From Setophaga petechia (lineage: Eukaryota; Chordata; Aves; Passeriformes; Parulidae): a DNA stretch of 64,000 nt. The number at the start of each line of letters is the position of its first letter. Positions within the stretch are counted from its first letter, which is position 1. A program made the translations under genes and the position numbers. This document shows positions 9,558 through 23,849 of the stretch, one piece after another. Below the pieces are notes generated by a model. It did no database searches, was not told the origin of the DNA, and was given only the letters and a program-made list of their open reading frames with translations. The DNA lies in NCBI GenBank assembly GCA_024362935.1, contig JANCRA010000030.1, positions 6,492,096 to 6,556,095 of the forward strand, written 5' to 3'.

Positions 9558-11767
9558 CTCAAATAATTGTGATGCTCAATAATGCAATTGGCAAGATGTT
9601 CTTGCTATTTTTACATTCCTATTAATTTCTTTCAGGTTTTCAGTCTTCAGTTAGCCACAGAGTTTACTACACGATGCATTATTGAAGCAGAAGAGAAGCT
9701 GAGGGGTTATCAACTCATGTTTGAGGCTTCTGCCAAGAGAAGGGAATGAGTCCTGCCTCCCTTTAGAGAGGGCTGGAATGGCAAGACATTTTCAGATGTG
9801 GAGGAGACTTGCTCTTCAGTGCTATTTCTTTCCTATTGTTCCCTGAATCAGAATCCCCCACTATATCCAACAATAGTGAGCAAAAATCTTATCTGAGCCC
9901 TGCTGCCAGAAGAAACAGTGAAATAATGAACCGAGCTGACAATGATGTAGCTATCATCAGATTTCCTGTGGGATGAATAGAGTTAGCTTCCTATTGTTTC
10001 ATGCTCTCAGGGACCAGGCTCACATTCAAAAGGATCTTCTCCCACATCATGCTGGATGGAAAACAGAACCTGGAGGCCTCCCTGTCCCTTTAGGGAATCT
10101 CTGTAACTGTAGGAACTATGATTTTCGGGTGGCTATTTGGTAATCCAGAGTGTTTTCTTTCAGTTTATGGTTATAAAGTGTCCCCATGACACACAGAGAA
10201 CCCAGATTTGTCTGCAGAACCATCAAGAGCTGGCTGGATTATGACTCTTCATTCCCTCTTGCCTGATGAAACTGGTACTCCTGACATCAGTTTCAAGAAA
10301 ATTGAAAGAGATCTGCTGTTGTGTTGTGCTGCTTCTGGAACTTGGTTCCTTGGAGATGTCAACTTAACACCTTATCCCAGCACCCAATTTACATGAGAAG
10401 TGTAAAGCAAAATACAAAAAGTAAACCATACCCAGCAAAACCCATGGTGTTATTTTATGCATGAGGAATTCTGTCCCAAAATATGTCAAATTTTACTTGC
10501 AAAAAAAAAAGGCTGCTGTTTTATTCTGTATGTGTGCAATCTGCAGAGAACTCAGTTACTTCTTTTCTTTAAACATTCAGTGATCAAATGGGGAATCTGC
10601 TGTAAAACCAAATGGGAAGAAAGTACCATTATTTAAAGGCTACAGAACTGCTTAAAATTAGAGCTGTGAAGGCACCAAAAAATACCAGAAATCACAGATG
10701 GTTTGCAGATAAATTCACATTGCATTTAGTCCACTCAACATCTAAAAAAAACCCCTATGCTTTTGCCTTGCTTTTCAGTCTATCTGTTGATGCCTGCTCA
10801 AAACATACTTTCTTTAAATTGGGCTTTGAGTCGTGTTCTGTTGCCCTACACATTCAGATCCCAGTCATTTTGAAAAATCTGCACAAATCTATGTATTTTT
10901 AAATGATGCCGTTAAAATTTAATCTATTCTGAATATTTGCAAAATCACACAACTATCCTGAGCAGGTTAAATAAGACATTAGCAGGGATGAAATAATAGC
11001 AAGAACAGACAAGTAGTTCTGCAATATGCAAGTGGCTGAGACAGAATGACCCAGTTGTTTCTTCTTGTCTATACTGATGATTCTGCAGTATTAGAGTCAG
11101 TTAAACATTGTTTTCCCCACTCAGAGACTGCAGGATCAGGCTTTTACATAATTCTGGGATATTTGTGTATTCTGTAATTTAACTAGTTAAAACCTATTTG
11201 TTTTGGGGGGTTTTTTAATGCTTAGGCCATATTTTCAAATGCTCTCTCTTATCCCCTGGGTTTTCTCTCTGATACTGGCTTGCTTAGGGGAAAATTCCGC
11301 TTCCATTATCATGAAAGATCAGGATTTGGCACAATCATTCCAGCCTCACTGCCTAGCAGCATCAGCAGAATTTGTTGAATACATAATGCTCCATTCTCCT
11401 CCTTCCCAGGTTCTTGCGGAGGGATTTTGCAGCAGGCGAGGGGAAGCTCGGGGCGTGATGGTCGTTCAATACCTGCTTGAGACATCCAGGAGCTCTTCCT
11501 CCTCATTGCACAGGCACAGGGAAGTTTTAGATGGCACTGTACCCACTGTTAAGAGAGTAAATATGATGAAGTTCATGGTACAGTATATGGCATTTCTTCT
11601 TGCCAGGAGCAAACTCTCACCTGCAGCCTGGAATAGCCGAGGCTGCTTTTCCTCCGGCTCGTTAAAAATCCTGACGCAGTAAAAATCCCTGAGACAAGTT
11701 CAGAGAGTTCTCAAGTCCCTGATTAGTAAATATTATTTGTGCAAAATGTAATCTCAGGACAATAAGG

Positions 11768-12077
11768 CCTGACATGAACCAGATTCGAGCATGTGTTTGG
11801 CAGTCCTCAGCTTTATTCCTTCTAAATACAAATGCAGCATGCCAGGCAGCAAACCCCTAACTCCTGAGCTTAGCTTTCCCTGTTCCACCAGCCACTTGCC
11901 AACAGTCATTTGCTCCAGTACTTCTCACAAAAGCCAAGCTACTTCTCATAACTCTCCATCCTAATTAAGCTACTTGCTGGCTTTTATAATCACCTCTCCA
12001 TACACCAATCAATCTCAGCAGGGTTTTTAACAGATGAAACTGGGCTGATTTCCCCTTAAAGCACCAACCATCCTGAA
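11768..12077 (-). mobile_element. Possible LTR-like insertion, unclassified
   Basis: A 310-bp stretch is bounded by the 9-bp direct repeat ACAATAAGG at 11759-11767 and 12078-12086. On the minus strand it has a TATA-like GATTATAAAAGCC and, about 170 bases further on, an AATAAAGC polyadenylation signal, an order typical of an LTR. The ends do not form convincing TG...CA inverted repeats, and 9 bp is long for a retroviral duplication. The class is therefore uncertain and the direct repeat could be chance. Confidence 0.3.
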
Positions 12078-13523
12078 ACAATAAGGTCGGGTTTTTTACT
12101 CTTTACTGCTTTTCTTGCAGGCCCGTTTTCTTCTCTACCTGTCAGAGGAGGAAGCCAACAATAAAAATAAATATAATCAAGTATGCTTGCAGCTGAATGA
12201 GGGCATGGAAACCTGCTGTTTTCCAGATGAGTCAAGCAGTTCTAGCAACTGCACAGACCAGTATTTACTTCAAGCTATTCCACACTCACTATTGTTCATC
12301 AACCCATCAAAGAGGCCAGACAGCCAAACTTTTTAACAGATATCCAGACAAAACAGGCAGAATAAAGCAAAGTTCTGGGATATTCAGAACTTCAGCATTT
12401 CAGAAATTCAGTACTTCATCTTGACCTTTACTCAGTAAAGCAGCTTGAGCTAAACTTGGAGAACATACAAAGGGAGTTTCAATCAATAAGTCCTTCTACA
12501 GCACTGCTGCCTGCTTCACAACCCCACCCTGGAATTTGCAGGGCATCTAAACAGAGCTCAGTTCACAGAGTCTACAACCAAGAGAGCATTGCCTCTGGAG
12601 GGGGTTTTGGGTGGAACACACATATCCCAAAAGTGCTCAGAGCATCCCCGAGTCTCTGCAGCACTCAATACCTACCAGAACCCAACTGACACTGCTCAAA
12701 TTTCCACTGCACTGGATTTACCCAGAAGCTTCTAACCCCTGAGACACTGATATGTGAAATAAAAGCTAACCAGTTTGATGTCAAAGGCAGCAGAGTGCTC
12801 CTTGCTGTCTCACAATGAAAGGAACATCAACACTTGGAGACAGTGGAGGCACCAGATGATGTGGAACCAAACTGGCTTCAAACAAAAACCCATCTTCCTT
12901 TTGTCAGGACAGAACCAGAGCAGATGCCCTCATAGTGGGGCCACAGAGCTTCCAGCACCCCCAGGCAGGGTCACCCCTTTTGGGTCCTGTCCCACTGAGA
13001 GCAGCAATCCCAAAAGCCACAGGCAGGACTGTGCACTGTCATTTCCTGCCACTCCTCTGTGCCAGCTGACAGTGCCCACAGGGTTGGGATGCGTGGCGTG
13101 GGCAGCAGATACAGAACAGATTGGATTGTTTCCAAGGGCCATTATCTGAAAAAGACTTTGCTTTATGCTTGGGCCAATATGGTAAACTGCATCCAGTTAG
13201 CTAAGGGAAAGGTCAGACATATTTTAAAGCTAAGAAAGGCCATCTCTGGCAGGTGTATCCAATTCAGAGAGATATATTATCCCCAAAGGAACATGAAAAA
13301 AAAATCCTTATTTATTTTATTTCTGCATATTCCACTTAGAGTTACCCTGGTGCATTGATGATATGGAATTGAGCAATGTTTTCAAGCAGAATCCAGCCAG
13401 TCTTTCCTAAAATGAGACATAGTTTGTCTAAACAGACAATCACTTCCTGGAATTTGCAGATCTAATTCCGTACTTCAGTATTTAAGGCCTCCAAAAAAAG
13501 TAACATCCATCTTCCCTCTTATA

Positions 13524-13557
13524 AAAAAAAAAAAAAAGAAGAAGAAAAAAAAGAAAG
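13524..13557. repeat. A-rich / GAA simple repeat
   Basis: Run of A followed by GAAGAAGAAAAAAAAG. It could be a decayed poly-A tail, but no retroposed sequence is recognisable beside it. Confidence 0.75.
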
Positions 13558-16500
13558 ATTTTCCTTCTATCTGGAGATTATTTAGTGCTCTGTTATTGAC
13601 ACTGCTTCTATTGAAAGATTTAAAGATAAAAATGCAGTGTATTCAAGTAGTGATCATTTTTCATCGTCACTTAGTGACAGAACAGCCTGTAGTCAATTCC
13701 AACAGATTTATCTTTCCTGCTATTGATCCTGTGTGGGGCTGAGCTGTGCACTGGGACTCGGCTGTGGCGCTTCAGAACTGCAGCAAGAAATGCAGAAGGA
13801 GTGGACAAGAGAGGTGCCAAGCAGTCTTGTTTTCATTCTCAGCCTGTCTAATTACTTCCCTCTAAGTGGTGAGGCAGGCTGCTAGAAAATAACTTGTGTG
13901 TAGACACATGGCACTTCCTGATGGACAAAGGGAACAGCTCACAAATGCTATTTCCCCATGTAGCTCAGAATACAAGGTGTTCCAGAGTTGGGTTCAAGAC
14001 ATTGGATGCAAATCAAAACTTCAGGTACCAGAGGGACAGATGTTTTGTGAAAAGTAGGAGCTGCCAGTCAGGTCCCTGAAGAAAACCTCCCATGAGGTGA
14101 AGATGCTCTCTTGTGCTCTCATGAGGATGCCCATCACATCATGGAAAGAGTCTTTCTGCTTTTTGAAGCCCAAAGGGAATGGAAAGTATTATCCTGAGGC
14201 TTTGGAGCACTCCAGCCTCCAAAGTTCCATATTCAATTTTAATACTTAAGATACAGAGATTAATTCTGGTCATCTTCTGAGTACAGAGTGAAGCTGAAAG
14301 AGAGAAAAAGCCAACAAAACATTTAGATGCAAAGTAGAACCTGCATCTTCTCAAACAGTTCAATACTGGATCCCAGACTATCTACTATTTTACACAGAGC
14401 CAGACTTCTATATATGCTCTTCTTCACTTAAGCCAAATACATCAGTAAATGCTGATACAGAGGCTGTGAATTTGATGGCTGAATAATTTTTGAATCCTTC
14501 AGAGACCAAGAAAGCTTTCTCCAGAAGCTGTCATGCACCTCCTGATGGATCACTGCTCACAAACCATAAAGGCACTCACTGTTGGGAGCAGGCAGAACCA
14601 GATCTCCAGCTTCCTACAGCAGCTGCTCTGTTATGGAGCTAAAAGGTGCTTTTGGGCTTCTTTTCCTTCAGGTACTGGCTGAAATGTGACCCAGATACCT
14701 TTAAAGTTCCTATACATCAGGTGTAAGTTTTAAATATGAGCTGGAAAAGAGGCACACAAAGAACTGGAGTGGATGAACAGACAATGGTGCCTCTGTGCCA
14801 TTTGGAGCTTTCTCATCCTGCTGATGCCATTTGTCCACAATTCCCACCATGATTTTGGGTCTGTTTTTGAGATGTTTCCCACATGGGTTAGGAAATGGAG
14901 ACACAAGCACTGGCTTGAACATGGAGAGCTGTTCTAGTCCTTGTGGCTGGGGACAGCCAGCAGATTAATTCAGAGAGCAGCAAAACCCCCAAACATTGCA
15001 ACTGCAGGAGCTACAGCAAGGTGAAAATCACAGACTATTCTGGAGGCAGTGACTCAACCAAAGCAAAGCAAACTATAAAAATAAAACACATGTACAGGTG
15101 CACCTCATGTATGAGCTTGACAATGTTCTAGCCCTTCTTCCTTATTCATCATGAGCTTATGAGGTTCCTTTTCTAATCACTTCTGTGAATAACATTCTTC
15201 TACAGAGACCTCTGCACTCCTCTCTGCCTTGTCATGTCCTGATCCAAACCCTTTTGATTAATCACCTCTGAACAGGTTAATCAGTCTGTTCTGGAGCCTA
15301 CACACAGGAATATACATGTTCAGCAGATATTTCCTCTGTCACTTTCTCTGCTACACTATTTTGGAGAAATGTTCCAAACTGTGCCAGCTAACTCTTGCTA
15401 TTTGCAGACATGGAGATGGGACTCTAAGCCATGAGCATTTGCCAAGGTAGCTATATGGGTATACTAGCAAAAGGATATTTCTCCTACTGTATAGCTCATT
15501 CCTGCTCTTCAAATAAACTGTACTAGTAAAAAGACTTCCACTGCCTCAGCAGCAGGGTTTTGTTGATAGATAATGTCACCTCTTTCATTGCAAACCAATG
15601 TAACAGTGATAATGCAGCTTTTGACCAGAGTGAGTTGTTTTTCTCCTCAGTATTCACAGCTGCCAGAGAAGGAATATGATCAGTGTCTTAAAGAACAACA
15701 AGTGGCTTCATTTTGTCCCCCCAAATAATCTGCACTTTAAATCCATTCTGAATTCTTTCTCTTGCAAGGCTTTCCTGCACAGAGAACAATGTTAAACAAA
15801 TTAACAAATTACTCTCTCTGCAAGAGCCAGGTCATATTTCATCATTAGAGAAGGAGCTGATTTTGTTGGGTGAAAATAAATCCACGATAACACCATTTGC
15901 TATCATTCATGTCTCAACATTTCCCCTCAAAATAGTTTCATTTTGTTATATTTAATGCTTCAGCATTACATCTTAAAATAATGCCAATAATTACAAATCT
16001 CACTGTTTTATTTTAGGCGCTGTTCTCCTGAAGTGACAGAAGCACACAGATTGGAAATGTTGCTGAAAGATTGCTGGTAGAGAGGAAAAACACATCCAAG
16101 CTTTGCCTAAGTGGTAAAAAGGGAAGAGATGCTCTTTGGACAGAGTAGAAGGAGATAAAAAAGTTGGTAATATTCGTCATTTGCTTAAAGGCTGAAGAGG
16201 ATTTTGGGACAGCAAGAGGAAGCACTGCAGTGTCGTGGGTTCCTGGTGCAATATTTTGGTCCTTGTGGGATGTTACACTGCAATATTGAAATGAAGGATC
16301 ATCCTCTGAAGTCTGCAATCTGGTGCCCCTCTCTGGCTGTCATACCCAATTCTAGGCACAAGAAACCCAATAAGGGATATCGATCAAACTGTCTGATGTG
16401 TCAGTTAAAAAATAGCCCTTTATATGTAAACAAAAAACTATGCAGAGCAAAAACGAAATAAATTCAAAAACCTCCTCTTCTTCAGGTTATTAAAGCTCTT

Positions 16501-19500
16501 TCTGTTGCTATACAATGAGAATCTTTGTATAAGTTTTATGAGCTCTATCACTGATCTATTCATTTTCTAATGCCTGAAAAATTACAGATCTTGTGCCTAT
16601 TGAATGAAAAAGCAAAGCCCTTTACAAGCCTATTAGGAAAACAATATTTACAACAAAGCACCAAGGAAAATTCTCCCATTAAATTTTACAGCAATTTCCT
16701 TGGAAGAGTCCTTTCCACTGAGAACAGCTGGACTTAATTGCAGATGAGCTGACTGAAGGAAGTACATCTGATTGCAGATGTAATAAAATTCATGCTTGAC
16801 ACCTTAATTTTTTTTAATATATATTGGCCACCATCAAATCACTGCATTTGCTGGTTTGCAGGCTGAATCTATCAAAGTTTTGGCAGGAGAATAGACAGGG
16901 AACGGAAAAGCTTGTGGAGGCCTTCAAAGCTTGGTGCTTAAGACACAGCTTTTTAATGCTATTGATTCTTAACAATCAATATTTTTTTTCAATAAGAAGG
17001 TCTCATATTACCCCTTTTCCCAACCACCCTTCACAATGAACTTAGGATGAAAAAGCACTTAATGGCTTTCTTTGGAGATTTTTTATTTTTTTCCCATGTT
17101 CATTGCAGTCTTTTCTCCCTTACAAAGTTCACCTTGCTCAGCCCTTCTGGTTGATGCTGCATGGTTGTGGAGTGGTTGACCAGATGTTTTCCAGCCTAAC
17201 AACCTGCCATGAGGTTAAGCTTTGACCCAGAAGAGGTAATTTCTTTCAAATAAAAGACATTGCAACCACATCAACCTCTAGCCTTTAAGGTTATTTGCTT
17301 AAAATCTACCATAAAATCAAAGAGCTTGCTTTTCTTACTCATCCCTGTTGAAATTCTGTAGGTAATTTAATTCTCAATGAGTTTCACAAAGAAGGTTTTT
17401 AAGTAACTTTTTAGCATTAAACTTGAACCAAAGCAGTTATTTCTGTTAGGAGTTTTTTACAGTGACTTTTCAAAAAGTGGGGTTGGTCATCTTCTGTTGT
17501 GCATCACCAGGGTGTAGAAATTGCTTAGGGAGAGAACAGGAGGAATAGGAGCTGTGCTTGCTGCCACTGGAGATTGCCCAGGAACTGAGTTGCAGTGCTG
17601 ACTAATTGCAGGCAAATTGCTTCTGCTGGAATATATTGAGTGAACAGCAGCAGCAGTGCTTGCCTGGAAAGCAGAAAGTTTAACAAGGATGGAACAAACA
17701 CTAAATGCTGCCTGAATCCTCCTGCAGTGGGGGTACATGACCCCTTCCCTCTGCAGTCTGTGATATGGGAGTGTGGGATCCCCTCCCATTTGCCCAGCTG
17801 TTCCATTTTCTGCTGAAGAAAATATTGGGATACTCCTCCAATCCTTTCCTGTCTCCTGACCTAACAGGATTATTCCTGGACAGAAACCTACATTTCTGTG
17901 AAAGGAGAACAGTTCTATTTCATCCCTGTGTTGTGAGCTGCAGTTGATAATCAGGGCTCGTTACAAGCAGAGGCTGCTTCTCATGCCTGGGGGTTTTTTG
18001 TTTGCAGAGTAACACAGTGTGGGCATCCCAGCACTTCAAAACCAACCTGCTGCTCCTCAGGTACCCAGCATGCCACTAATAACAGCTTCATGAATGTTGC
18101 AGAATCTATAATAAGAAACTTAATTTTTTTTAAGGGAGTAGCATTCACTGCTTGTTTCTATAAGTGGCTGTTTAACCAGGCCTGCCAAACGTTGCAGATG
18201 TACACACAACTGCATTTTAATCAACCACAAAAACACTCTGTAGCATAAGTAGTTAGGCAGCTATGCCCACAAGAGCACAGGTAAGTGGGCTAGTAAATAT
18301 TTAATCAACTATTGTTGCATGGGATGGTAAACATTAATATTTAGTATAATATTTACTTACATTTATATCCCATGTTTAGAATAATATGTTTAAGGACAAG
18401 TATACATTCAGATGTTTGGTGTGGTAATACTACTCATAAACACCTGCTTAGGTAAGTTATTTAAACACTGCCATGATGCAGGCAAGAGAAGGAAAGGATT
18501 AGTTTAGAAGATATAGACACAGGCACAGAGCTACATACATGTTTAGTTTTCTTTGTGGAGTAATTGCACTGTGAGAAACAAATGCTGCACATTTGAAACA
18601 CATCAGAATCTCTTTGCAAGGTGGTAGATGTTGGGTTTTTAGCATCAGACTCATCACCTGGCAGGGAATGACCTTGGGGGGCTGCATTACAAAATGCTGG
18701 ACTGGCACGAGGGCAGTTTTCCAATGAACACAGCAAGAAGTGCAAATATCACTCCCCCAAGGCACAGCCCCAAGCACAGACAGACTTTATGCCTTTCTTA
18801 GAGAGTAAAATGGAAGGGTTGGTGATTCTTTAGAGAAATGCAGGATCCAATCACGCCAAAGAAAAAAATTCCTTACCAAAAGCCCTGGAAATGCACCAGC
18901 TCCCTGGCAGGACTGCAACTCATCCTCCATCAGGCTGGCTTTTGCCTCCATCCTGAAATAGAGGTGGCATCCAGCTTCACACATTAATATTTACTGCAGC
19001 TTGCAGTGCAGCAATAGTCCTACATCAGAGCTGACTCTATTATAGAAAAGACCTGCATTATAGCAAGAGGTGGCCCTTTACAGGGATTTGGGTTTTCTGC
19101 CTGATAACACATTTTGGACTACAGAGTCTCTATACACATTGAAAATTTCCTGTTACAGCCACCTTGCATTCATGATGACAGACAGCCTTTCTCTTCAGCT
19201 GGGGGCCTTCTGAAAGAGTTCCTTGATGTCTTTTTTTATTTATGAACTAAATGAGACTTTTTGTAAAATGTATATCTGTGTGTGGATGTGCAGGCTCAGG
19301 TACTGGTTAGTGCCATTCATACTGGACCCCTGACCAAAGCCACATCATCAGCTTGACCAGAACATTTTGTGCCAAAGTAGAGAAGTCATCTGAGGACCAG
19401 TAAAGCAGTAACAAGCATTTAATCACTATTTCATGGGCTTGCAGATGGCCCATGTTATTCAGGACTGTTTTCACAACCATGACCTCAGCGAGATGTGGCG

Positions 19501-19861
19501 TGGCAGTGGGGCTGCTCTTAGGGGATACAAGTTGTGTGTTGTACAAACAACATTGTCACTGCTGATATCTCTGCCAGAAGGACCTGTGTGCAGCACTGGG
19601 GTTTGTTGCTTCTTTCCTTAGCATGCTCTGCCTTTTTAGCAATATGCCTGCTGAATATTAACCACCCTAACGATCCCAGCGCAGCTCCACAGCACTGCTG
19701 CTGCCTTTAGTTCTGGCTGAAGTGATTTTCTGCTTTTGTAGCAGTTTCAGTAGAGGGGCCAAGGACTGGCAGAGCTACAGCAGCTGAGCAACCTTCCTCC
19801 TCTTCACAGGCAGCTCACAGCCAGGCACCAGTGCTGACGCACAGGGCAAAGAGATGCTCTG

Positions 19862-20152
19862 TCCTCTTGGGCTGTTCTGACAAGGGCATTTGGTGGTAGG
19901 ACAAGGGGAATTGGCTTTAAACTGGAAGAGAGTAGGTTTAAATTAGAAATTAGGAGGAAATTCTTCCCTGTGAGAGGAGTTAGGCCCTGGCACAGGTTGC
20001 TTAGAGGAGCTGTGGCTGCCCCAACCCCAGAAGTGTTCAAGGCCAGGTTGGAGCAGCCTGGTTGAGTGCAAGGTGTCCTTGGCAGGGGTTTGGCATGAGA
20101 TGATCTTTAAGGTCCCTTCCAACCCAAATCACTCTGTGACTATGATTCTGTG
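19862..20152 (+). mobile_element. CR1 LINE 3' region, sense
   Basis: A clear CR1 end in sense orientation. It includes aggaaattcttccctgtgag, caggttgcttagaggagctg, the ggttggagcagcctgg segment, and the terminal gatctttaaggtcccttcc followed by tctgtgactatgattctgtg. Confidence 0.9.
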
Positions 20153-23100
20153 GCTTACACACCCTCCTCTGGGTGCAGCTGGACTGGCTGAGGTGGTGGC
20201 TGTGTTTGGATGCCCATCCCTGCTCTCCCCTCTGCCTACCAGCCTGCCTGGGCTACTGGGGGTGAGGGCATCCAGGGGAACTGACCCAGCCAAGACCTCC
20301 CAAAACTGCATCTGCTCTCTCTCTGACCTGCCCCCAGCCTCTCTGCAGGCACACTTCATTTTTCATTGACTGCCTGGTAGCATTGTGCCTGACTTCATTG
20401 AGAGGCTTTTAAAATCTTCAGCTTTGCTATTAGTATTGATTAGCTTTGTCCTCTTAGCAGGCCATTCTTTTTGTGTGTGTGTGTGTCTCCTGGCTTGTTG
20501 CATCATCAGGTTCTATATTGCTCTTTAGGGTCCTTCCCATGGATTTATAAGTGTGAATACAGCTGGGGACAGCTCTGGGAAGAGATGCTAATCTTCTGAA
20601 CAAACCCCCCAGGCCATCTTTCAGAGTTTAGGAAACAATTCACAATGAGAAAGAGGACAATCTGGTCATTGCATCTAGGCAAAAAAGAAAAAAAAAAGAA
20701 GAAGAAGAGAAAAGAGGGAGAGCAAGTTGCTCTTCCTAAGGGAGATAATGAGTATTCAGCAACTTAGAGAGACAATGCACCAAGTTCATTCCTGCAGCCA
20801 TGGGTTCTGAGTTTAAAAATACAGGAGTAGTAATTAATAGTTTGCACTTACATAGCATTTTTGCAGATTAACCTCTCCCCCAAATTTTCCCCTAAATCTA
20901 ATTGCAGCAATTTCTGGAGTGGAAAATAGTGGGAGTTTAATAATGCATAGAAACACCATGCAAGAAATCAAGTCAGGAGCACTACACAGATATAAAATAC
21001 AGGGGCAACATTCATAGTGAGAGAACTCAGCTACTCAGGCTGAAATTGCTTTGTCCTGTCCAGTGAATAACCTACCTCACAAAATTGTTGCTGAACTGTT
21101 AAAACATTACCAGTAGATGTTGCAAGTCCACTTCAATTCCATATCTTATCTCACAGCCATCATCTCCCAGATGCTCACTGCAGGCCATGAGCTCTCCAGC
21201 AGCACACACCTCATCCTCCTGCTGCATGGAGAACATCTGGATCTGGGGATGTTGCTCATGCACAGCGAGCTCAGCTCATGGAAGAGGGAGAAAATACTCC
21301 TTAGGGGGGTGTTCACTCGTTAGCTGACCCCAGGTATTCCTTAATTGGACTCTGCTTCCCTCAAAATTCTCTCCTGAGGGTTGAGCTCTAATCAAATTAA
21401 TTTGTCTCTTGGCCGGTGAGGAATAACAGTAAATCTGAAGTCCCTGAAGGCGTGTGGAAATTGGCCCACGTGAACCATATCATTTTTAAATACGAAGGAG
21501 AAAACAGATTTGCAAAGGAAGTTTCTTAGCTGGCAAAATAAGCCATAACAGAGAGCACAGCAAAAGGGAGAAAGTAGTCAGGAGAATAATGCAACACAGC
21601 TGGAACACAAGGTTTTGTCTGAGAAAAGCACTTTCTTGTATTTTACCAGAAAGGCATTTCACTCTGAAAATGAAATCCAGATAGGATGTTACTGAAGGTC
21701 CACATCTTATTTTCAATAAATGATGAACCTTCATGTCCCATGAAATATGAAAGTATAAAGCTGCATTTCTATCATATTCAGCAAAGGTAGGGGTTTTTTG
21801 TTCCCTTTTGTTTAAATAAATTCATTATCAAAGGTGTAGTGCCCTTGAGAAGCTGAGACAGTTGCTTGTATTGCTGTGCAAGGAATTTGAGAGACTTTGG
21901 TAAAGTTTTTATGAACAGTGATGCAGAGATGTGTAGTGTGTCTTTCAAGACCCCTGATCCATCCATCCAGAGCTGACACTTGAGCTGTAAAGAGACATCC
22001 TTGTCAAACCACTTACATATTGCATATACAATGAGATAGCCCTTCATTTCTAGCACACCAGTTGCAGGAGGTAAAATTTAAAGCAGAAGGACTCCAGAAC
22101 TCTTGTTTCAGATTCTTATGGCACCAAGTGTGGAAATCACATTGGCAATAATGAAAGGTCAGTATCAGAATGCACTCCTTGTGAGAGGGCATGGAAATAT
22201 TTTGATGAAAAAGAACCTGTGCTTCAGAAATTGTCATTGTGTTACAAACCTGAGGGGTATGGAGGGCTGGTGCCTGTTTGGGATGCAGGTTATCCCTGTA
22301 CATCCTTTGTTTTGTCCTGCAGTTAGGAATGGCACTATGGAAAACAAACCCACCTGCATCTACCATATAGATCTACAATGCAAAAGAGAGGGAAAACTAT
22401 CTCAAATGGCTCATTTCTGGAAGTCAGAAAGAAAAATAAGATTCAGTTCAGCCCTTAGATACATACCAATGGCCTTATCATAGGATTCCTCTGTGCCCTT
22501 TACATCTCTTACTTTCACTATGATTTCATTTTAATAACACTTTTCTACCTTCTCCCTGTCCTTTAGACACACTGGCTACTATTTCCTATAATATTTCCAT
22601 TCTTAATTTGTGTGATACCTCACACACAATTCAAAAACAGGGAGAATTACTTATTTTCTCAAAAAGTAACAATGGTTGCAATTAACCAGATTTTGGTCTC
22701 TGCAGTGCCATGGGGAAAAGGTGGCTCAAGTGACTCCAGTTGTAACCCAGGAACTGAAGCAACCAGAAGTCAATGCCTAAGCTGACAGGGAGCTTTTCCT
22801 CTGGCTGTGTGTTTCCAAGGAAAGTGCAGGCACAGTCATGCTGGGTATTAAAGGAGATCCATTTTCTGCCAGTTTTTGTCCGTGACAATCTCATCAGCAG
22901 CCATAGAAGATGATATGAAAAAAATCTGAAGATGGATGTTAACAATTCATTTCTTAAATTTCCACAGTTAATGTAAACTTAATAACTTCCACATCCTACC
23001 AGCTTGATTGTGCCTGCTGGAGTTCAGTGCTTAAATAGTTCTCCCTGTAAGGAAAATGTACCAGGGGCATCATCTGGAGACCAGCTCCTTCACTGCCAGC

Positions 23101-23699
23101 AACTTGGATGATTTCTTAGAATAACGATCTGGGCAGGTTTTTTACAAATCACTGCAAGTTCATCTCCTGTGAAAAGGGTTTTCTGAGGAAGAACCTGCAG
23201 GCACAGCATGTTTGGAGGCAAGCAGGAGTTGAAGATTCCCCTCTGCCTCCATGGGAACGGCGCCTTTCCCGAGGCACCTCTCAGAGCAGCAGAAATCCTG
23301 CATGACATCAGGTCAGCCTTACCCAGGGAGGCTCCAAAGGCTGCTCCAGCAGCTGGAAGTCTTTAGAGGTGCTTTATAAATATGCCCACTCTTAGAGCAG
23401 GTGCCACATCCTGCTCCACCGAGGAATTTTCCTGCATCTGTTCCACAGAGAGATCTGTGCGAGGCTGAAGGTCACAGCTCCGAGGAGTCCTTGTGTTAAG
23501 TGACCTCAGCTGGCTGGGATGTGGTCCTGGCTAATGTCTGATGGGTTTCACATGACTCAGGTTTTTCTCCTTTGTCCTTCCTTCTCCTTGCCCAGCATTT
23601 TGCCAGTTAGTGGTTATGCAGCAACAGCTGCAAAGTACCCTTTCAAGGCAAATTATTATTAACACCCCATTGCCAAATTGGCACAAACTATTGAACAAG
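20153..23699. other. Intergenic, no gene seen
   Basis: Non-coding as far as I can tell. It holds a short (GT)n run at about 20471-20486 and a purine-rich (A/GAA) stretch at about 20681-20725. Confidence 0.65.
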
Positions 23700-23830
23700 G
23701 AGCCACAGAGCGCTTTGGATTGGGAAGAACCTTAATGATCATCTAGTTCCAAACCCCCTGCCATGGGCAAGAACATATTCTTCCCAGCAGCGTGCTCACT
23801 GCAGCCCTCCAAAGCAGAGCAGGCATTTTG
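23700..23830 (-). mobile_element. CR1 LINE fragment, antisense
   Basis: Reads gattgggaagaaccttaatg, then atcatctagttccaaacccc, then ctgccatgggcaagaaca: an antisense CR1 3' region without its terminal octamer repeats. Confidence 0.75.
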
Positions 23831-23849
23831 AACTCCACATCCTTTTTCT

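Larger units (their letters stand above)
6646..19860. other. Intergenic, AT-rich, no gene seen
   Basis: I found no convincing exon or RNA gene in this stretch. It contains a (TTG)n microsatellite at 9541-9557, an A-rich tract at 13524-13557 and a possible LTR-like element at 11768-12077, listed separately. The largest open frame (11203-11682) has no recognisable similarity and a composition like its surroundings. Confidence 0.7.

Noticed and set aside
11203..11682. A 159-codon ORF in intergenic DNA
   Set aside because: No recognisable domain, no splice or promoter context, composition like the flanks.
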